Source: Chloroflexota bacterium (lineage in GTDB: Bacteria; Chloroflexota; UBA11872). From it: 9,644 nt of DNA. A program made the position numbers and the translations under genes. The notes beneath the pieces were generated by a model, which did not search any database, was not told the DNA's origin, and saw only the letters and a list, made by a program, of their open reading frames with translations. This document shows, piece after piece, positions 5,903 to 9,644 of the stretch (position 1 is its first letter; the number at the start of each line of letters is the position of its first letter). Location: positions 1 through 9,644 of the forward strand of contig JAPPFO010000013.1 of assembly GCA_028875175.1 (NCBI GenBank). The letters run 5' to 3'.

Positions 5903-6319
5903 GTGACCGATCGCGGAGAACGCCGCTTCCATCAGCTTGTCATGGCCGGGGGCTTTGGCCTCACGCTCATCATGGCCTGGATCGAGGCCGCCCCCTGGCT
6001 CATCACGCTCGTCGTCCTGGTGCTGGCGGCCGGCTCCATCGCGCCCGGCTGGAGCCTCACCCGCAGATTCCATCGCTACTTCGTCGCGCCGCTCCATCCC
6101 GATGGACCTTCCGAAGACCCAACCTCGTTCCTGCGCACCGACGCCCTGCTCAGCGTCATCGCCTTCGCCGGCGCCGTATTCGTCTTCGCTGGCGTCCCGC
6201 CCCTCGGCTGGGCCCTCGTCGGCCTCGCCACCCTCAACCTCCTCATGGACAGCCTCGCCGACGCCGCCCCCCTCCGCCGCCTCCTCGATCGGGCCTTCCC
6301 ACAGAAAACGACCGAGTGA
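5903..6319 (+). CDS. DUF4395-like small integral membrane protein
   Basis: A 138-residue protein starting at GTG. The N-terminus TDRGERRFHQLVMAGG matches the DUF4395 pattern of an Asp/Arg-Asn/His-Gln segment before the first helix. Helices follow at about 15-30, 32-50, 83-98 and 100-116, with a loop holding SLTRRFHRYFVAPLHP. The usual DUF4395 C-terminal Gly-Phe-Cys-Leu-Gly-Cys-like end is missing: this protein has no Cys and ends in a polar tail. The family's function is unknown; some members sit near thioredoxin-like or sulfur-related genes, which are not seen here. It reads divergently from the Lnt-like gene across about 180 bp and is followed by the small membrane protein after 53 bp, so it may start the same transcript as the formate dehydrogenase. 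Start choice is uncertain because no strong ribosome binding site is seen. Confidence 0.7.
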   Translation: MTDRGERRFHQLVMAGGFGLTLIMAWIEAAPWLITLVVLVLAAGSIAPGWSLTRRFHRYFVAPLHPDGPSEDPTSFLRTDALLSVIAFAGAVFVFAGVPPLGWALVGLATLNLLMDSLADAAPLRRLLDRAFPQKTTE

Positions 6320-6372
6320 ACCCCTTGCTCAGCGCCACTCGGCGGACCACGGCGCGAGTCTCCCCATAGGAC

Positions 6373-6690
6373 ATGCCTCGCCGGAAACTCGCCCCGCCGC
6401 TGCCCTTGGCGTCGCTATTTGCCTTGACGGCGGCGCCTTCCGCCTCCGCCTTCAGCCCGCCCACCAGCCCAACGCCCGCTGGGACACAAACGGACCCCGG
6501 CCTCATCCTCGTCATCGTCGTCATCCCCGTCGTCCTCCTGGCCCTGGTCTGGATGGGCTACATCTTCTGGCTCATATTCCACAAGGGCGAAAACGTCGGC
6601 TCCGGCTCTCCTCCGCCTCCCGAAAACCGCCACCGCTCCCCGTCTAACAGAAGTCAAGAACCGCCCGATCCGCCCGGTAACGTAGGCTAG
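6373..6690 (+). CDS. Small membrane protein with signal peptide and one transmembrane helix
   Basis: This 105-residue protein is not one I recognise. It begins MPRRKLAPPLPLASLFALTA, a typical basic-then-hydrophobic signal peptide, with a possible cleavage site after SASA (residue 26). A short Pro/Thr-rich stretch follows, then one strong membrane helix at about 44-69 (LILVIVVIPVVLLALVWMGYIFWLIFH), then a Pro-rich polar tail. The HK after the helix suggests the tail is cytoplasmic. It lies 31 bp upstream of the formate dehydrogenase gene on the same strand, so co-transcription is likely. A role as a membrane anchor or accessory of that enzyme is only a thought from position; the formate dehydrogenase has no export signal. 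AGGA lies only 1 bp before the ATG, too close for a good ribosome binding site, so the start is not firm. Confidence 0.6.
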   Translation: MPRRKLAPPLPLASLFALTAAPSASAFSPPTSPTPAGTQTDPGLILVIVVIPVVLLALVWMGYIFWLIFHKGENVGSGSPPPPENRHRSPSNRSQEPPDPPGNVG

Positions 6691-6719
6691 TCGGCTCCCT
6701 CTCAGCAGCGGGCGGTTCT
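6657..6719 (+). promoter_or_regulatory. Inverted repeat bracketing the formate dehydrogenase start region
   Basis: AGAACCGCCCG (6657-6667) and CGGGCGGTTCT (6709-6719) are perfect 11-bp inverted arms with a 41-base loop. The second arm ends 2 bp before the ATG at 6722 and contains the only G-rich stretch (GGGCGG) that could bind the ribosome there. The first arm lies in the end of the small membrane protein gene, whose stop (6688-6690) is in the loop. Folding would hide the start region, so a translational or attenuation control is possible. A binding site for a regulator is the alternative. I cannot match it to the Moco riboswitch, which is larger and more structured. Confidence 0.5.
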
Positions 6720-6721
6720 GC

Positions 6722-9517
6722 ATGGCGACGGCGGGCGACCCTGTAACGCTCACCATCGACGGCCGTCCTATCACCGTGCCTACCGGCACCTCCATCCTCC
6801 ACGCCGCCGCCGAACTCGGGATCGACATCCCCACCCTCTGCTACCACCCCAACATCGCCGCCTCCGCCAACTGCCGCCTCTGCCTCGTCGAACAGGCCCC
6901 TGATGCGGCTGCCGACCCGCCACCCGCCGACGCTTCCCTCACCGGCGAATCCAGGCTCCTCTCCGCCTGCCGCGCCCTCGTCGAACCGGGCCAAACCCTC
7001 TTCACCGACAGCGAAGGCGTCCGACGCTCCCGCAAAGGCTCCCTCAAGGCCCTCCTCTCCGGCGTCGACCTCAGCGAAGCCCCCGATCTCGCCTCCCTCC
7101 TCACCGAATACGACATCCAGCCCAACGGCCACGCCTCCCGCGCCGACCTGCCCGTCATCGACGACAACCCCTACTACATCCGCGACTACGCCAAGTGCGT
7201 CATGTGCTGGCGCTGCGTGGACGTCTGCGGCGACGAGGTCCAGCTCACCTACGCCATCGAGCCCGGCGAACGCGGCTTCCATGTCCGCATCTCAACCCGC
7301 GAGTACGACGGCATCATGGACACCACCTGCGTCTACTGCGGCAACTGCGTCCAGGTCTGCCCCTCCGGCGCCCTCAAGAGCCGCACCCAGTGGGAACTCG
7401 AAAAGCAGGGCATCGTCAAGGACGACCGTGTTGTCGAGACCACCTGCTCCTTCTGCGGCGTCGGCTGCGGGCTCGAAGTCCACGTCCGCGCCGGCCAGAT
7501 CACCCACGCCATGTCCCCCGAGGACCACCCCGTCAACCAGGGCTGGCTTTGCGTCAAGGGCCGCTTCGGCTGGGACTACGCCCAGAGCGACGACCGCCTC
7601 ACCCATCCCCTCATCCGCACCGGCGAACGCGGCGCCGGCCGCTGGCGCCGCGCCACCTGGGATGAGGCCCTCAACCACGTCGCCCGCCGCCTCACCGAGA
7701 TCCGCGACACCCACGGCTCAGACGCCCTCGCCGTCTACGGCTCCTCCAAGTGCCTCAACGAGGACAACTACCTCCTCCAGAAATTCACCCGCGTCGTCCT
7801 CGGCACCAACAACATCGACAACTGCACCCGCCTCTGCCACGCCTCATCCGTCGCCGCCCTCGGCCTCAGCATCGGCACCGGCGCCTTCACCAACTCGCTC
7901 GATGAGATCGCCGAAAACGACGTCATCTACGTCACCGGCTCCAACACCACCGAAACCCACCCCATCACCGCTCTCAAGATGAAGGCCGCCATTCGAAACG
8001 GCGCCAAGCTCATCGTCGCCGACCCCCGCGCCATCGAACTCACCCGCTGGGCCGACGTCCATCTCCAATGCCGCACCGGCGCCGACGTCCCCATGTACAA
8101 CGCCCTGCTCCACGTCATCGTTCGCGACGGCCTCGTGAGCGAGGAGTTCGTTGCCAGCCGCGTCAAAAACTTCAACGCTGTCGCCGCCGCCGTCCGCGAC
8201 TGGACCCCCGAACGCCAGGAAGCCCTCACCGGCATCCCCCCAGCCACCCTCGAACGCGCCGCCCACATCATCGGCAAGGCCGACAAGACCGCCTTCTACT
8301 GGGGTCTTGGCATCTCCGAACACACCCACGGCACCGAGGCCTGCCTCACCCTCATCAACCTCGCCCTCGCCACCGGCAACGTCGGCCGCCGCGGCACCGG
8401 GCTCAACCCCCTGCGTGGCCAGAACAACGTCCAGGGCACTAGCGACGTCGGCGCCATCCCCATGTACTTCACCGACTACCGCTCTGTCGAAGACGAGACC
8501 TACCGCGGCTTCTTCGAAGAGCAATGGGGTACGAAGCTGCCCGCCCGCCAGGGCCTCACCACCATCGAAATCGGCCAGGCCGCCGGTGCCGGCGAGGTCC
8601 GCGGCATGTTCATCATGGGCGAAAACCCCCTCATGGCCGACCCCGACCTCCACGCCTCCCGCCGCCACTTCCGCCATCTCGACTTCCTGGTCGTCCAGGA
8701 CATCTTCATGACCGAAACCGCCGAAATCGCCGACGTCGTCCTCCCCGCCTCCAGCTGGGCCGAAAAGGACGGCACCTACACCAACACCGACCGCCGGGTC
8801 CAGCGCGTCCGGCCCGTCCTGCCCCCGCCCGGCGAAGCCCGCCAGGACTGGGAAATCATCGCCGAACTCGCCCGCCGCATGGGCCGCCACCTCGGCCTCG
8901 ACAGCCCCTCAGAGATCTTCGACGAAATTGCCCGCGTCACCCCCAGCCACGCCGGCCTCAGCCATGAACGCCTTGACCGCGAAGGCGGCCTCCGCTGGCC
9001 CTGCCTCACCCCTGATGATCCCGGTGCCCTCTGGCTCTTTGGCGACAGCTTCCCCACCGCCGACGGCAAGGCCTCCATGCACGCCGTCCACTGGCGAGAA
9101 AACGTCGAAGTCCCCGATCGGAACTACCCCTTCATCTTCAATACCGGCCGCGTCCTCTACCACTGGCACACCGGCGCCATGACCCGCCGCTCACGTCTCG
9201 ACGACGCCTACCCCGAAGCGCTGGTCGAGATTTCCCCCGAAGATGCCGATCGCCTGGATATCCCCAAGAGCGGCCTCGTCCGCGTCAGCACCCGTCGCGG
9301 CGCCGTCGAAGCCCGCGCCTGGATCACCCGCCGCGTTGCCCCTGGCACCGTTTACATGAGCTGGCACTTCGCCGAAGCCGCCGCCAACCTCCTCACCATC
9401 AACGTCCTCGACCCCATCTCCAAGATCCCCGAATACAAAATCTGCGCCTGCCGCATCGACCCCCTCGAAACCCGCGCCAGCCGCCAATCCCCCTCCCTCA
9501 CCAGCGCCAACGCCTAG
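6722..9517 (+). CDS. Formate dehydrogenase alpha subunit (molybdopterin, cysteine type, NAD-linked class)
   Basis: A 931-residue enzyme that oxidises formate to CO2 or runs the reverse, cytoplasmic since no Tat signal is present. Domains in order: 2Fe-2S ferredoxin with C40, C51, C54 and C83; two 4Fe-4S sites with CVMCWRCVDVC (159-169) and CVYCGNCVQVC (203-213); the molybdopterin domain with its own 4Fe-4S site (C242, C245, C249, C277); and a C-terminal guanine-dinucleotide-binding domain from about 800. The catalytic segment TRLCHASS holds Cys372-His373, equivalent to Sec140-His141 of E. coli FdhF, and LRGQNNVQG holds Arg565, equivalent to Arg333. The codon at 372 is TGC, so it is a cysteine enzyme. 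NAD-linked alpha subunits usually also have a His-Cys3 cluster near 105-130; here that segment reads SGVDLSEAPDLASLL with no Cys. NuoE/NuoF-type partner genes are not in the window, so the electron acceptor is unknown. Start ATG is at 6722. Confidence 0.95.
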   Translation: MATAGDPVTLTIDGRPITVPTGTSILHAAAELGIDIPTLCYHPNIAASANCRLCLVEQAPDAAADPPPADASLTGESRLLSACRALVEPGQTLFTDSEGVRRSRKGSLKALLSGVDLSEAPDLASLLTEYDIQPNGHASRADLPVIDDNPYYIRDYAKCVMCWRCVDVCGDEVQLTYAIEPGERGFHVRISTREYDGIMDTTCVYCGNCVQVCPSGALKSRTQWELEKQGIVKDDRVVETTCSFCGVGCGLEVHVRAGQITHAMSPEDHPVNQGWLCVKGRFGWDYAQSDDRLTHPLIRTGERGAGRWRRATWDEALNHVARRLTEIRDTHGSDALAVYGSSKCLNEDNYLLQKFTRVVLGTNNIDNCTRLCHASSVAALGLSIGTGAFTNSLDEIAENDVIYVTGSNTTETHPITALKMKAAIRNGAKLIVADPRAIELTRWADVHLQCRTGADVPMYNALLHVIVRDGLVSEEFVASRVKNFNAVAAAVRDWTPERQEALTGIPPATLERAAHIIGKADKTAFYWGLGISEHTHGTEACLTLINLALATGNVGRRGTGLNPLRGQNNVQGTSDVGAIPMYFTDYRSVEDETYRGFFEEQWGTKLPARQGLTTIEIGQAAGAGEVRGMFIMGENPLMADPDLHASRRHFRHLDFLVVQDIFMTETAEIADVVLPASSWAEKDGTYTNTDRRVQRVRPVLPPPGEARQDWEIIAELARRMGRHLGLDSPSEIFDEIARVTPSHAGLSHERLDREGGLRWPCLTPDDPGALWLFGDSFPTADGKASMHAVHWRENVEVPDRNYPFIFNTGRVLYHWHTGAMTRRSRLDDAYPEALVEISPEDADRLDIPKSGLVRVSTRRGAVEARAWITRRVAPGTVYMSWHFAEAAANLLTINVLDPISKIPEYKICACRIDPLETRASRQSPSLTSANA

Positions 9518-9520
9518 CCA

Positions 9521-9644
9521 TTTGTGGCCCAGGCTGCGCGCAGCCTGGGACCCGCGCTTGATCGTCGGGACTTGTGGCCCAGGCTGCGTGCAGCCTGGGA
9601 CCCGCGCTTGATCGTCGGGACTTGTGGCCCAGGCTGCGTGCAGC
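9521..9644. repeat. 50-bp tandem repeat with palindromic core, continuing past the window end
   Basis: Two full 50-bp copies (9521-9570 and 9571-9620) and 24 bases of a third are adjacent. The copies differ at only two positions (first base T or C; C or T in the core). Each holds CCCAGGCTGC-GY-GCAGCCTGGG, 10-bp arms around 2 bases; the first copy's 22 bases (9528-9549) are a perfect palindrome. The linker between palindromes is 28 bp and identical. It begins 3 bp after the formate dehydrogenase stop, so the first hairpin could stabilise or end that transcript, but no T-run follows. Because the linkers are the same, it is not a CRISPR array. The full copy number is not visible. Confidence 0.9.

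Noticed and set aside
5880..5906. Eight-codon mini-ORF (ATG 5880, TGA 5904-5906) overlapping the GTG start of the DUF4395-like gene
   Set aside because: A GTGA overlap can mean coupling, but the ORF is too short and lacks a ribosome binding site; chance is likely.
7830..7840. Possible selenocysteine codon in the formate dehydrogenase
   Set aside because: The catalytic position is TGC (Cys372) and the frame has no in-frame TGA, so it is the cysteine form.
7844..8890. Long - strand open frame of 348 residues opposite formate dehydrogenase
   Set aside because: Gly/Val/Asp/Glu-rich antisense shadow caused by strong C at third codon positions.
9521..9644. Possible CRISPR array because of regular palindromic repeats
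   Set aside because: The spacing sequences between palindromes are identical, so it is a plain tandem repeat; no spacers and no cas genes are seen.

Overview
The window is high-GC bacterial DNA with dense, mostly short-spaced genes, 12 annotated protein-coding or tRNA loci on both strands plus a 3' repeat array. Bacterial identity is supported by IspH, five bacterial-type tRNAs lacking encoded CCA, an apolipoprotein N-acyltransferase-like protein and a molybdenum/tungsten formate dehydrogenase. The phylum cannot be read securely. The gene mix (Ldh2-type dehydrogenase, high GC, Cys-type formate dehydrogenase, tRNAs without CCA) would fit an uncultured Chloroflexota-like lineage, but that is a guess. 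The + strand is richer in C than G in genes of either orientation, which looks like replication-strand asymmetry rather than a coding effect.

Layout. 1-149: the 3' end of ispH (+). 162-1214: an Ldh2/malate-lactate dehydrogenase family oxidoreductase (-). 1338-1634: a small soluble protein of unknown function (+). 1631-2470: an alpha/beta hydrolase (-), sharing its stop tetranucleotide CTAG with the preceding gene. 2471-2802: a stretch with no convincing gene. 2803-3304: a five-gene tRNA cluster on the - strand, transcribed in the order Tyr(GTA), Asp(GTC), CAT (probably Ile2), CAT (probably elongator Met), Leu(CAG), with hairpins in two spacers. 3590-4210: a multi-pass membrane protein with YhfC/PrsW-like protease motifs (+), probably with an N-terminal extension that has no standard start codon. 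4188-5720: an Lnt-like membrane protein with a nitrilase fold (-), overlapping the former by 23 bp tail to tail.

5903-9517 is a + strand run: a DUF4395-like membrane protein, a small protein with a signal peptide and one membrane segment, and a 931-residue formate dehydrogenase alpha subunit. A perfect 11-bp inverted repeat brackets the end of the small gene and the start region of the formate dehydrogenase gene. The window ends in a 50-bp tandem repeat with a palindromic core that continues past the edge.

The points most worth a second look are: (1) the Lnt-like protein has no cysteine at all, so the family's catalytic nucleophile is absent while the Glu and Lys remain; (2) the formate dehydrogenase lacks the usual His-Cys3 iron-sulfur site between its 2Fe-2S and 2x4Fe-4S domains, and no NuoE/NuoF-type partner is seen in the window; (3) the inverted repeat at the formate dehydrogenase start; (4) the palindromic tandem repeat array; (5) the hairpins starting directly at tRNA 3' ends. 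I see no clear evidence of a wholly new multi-gene system.
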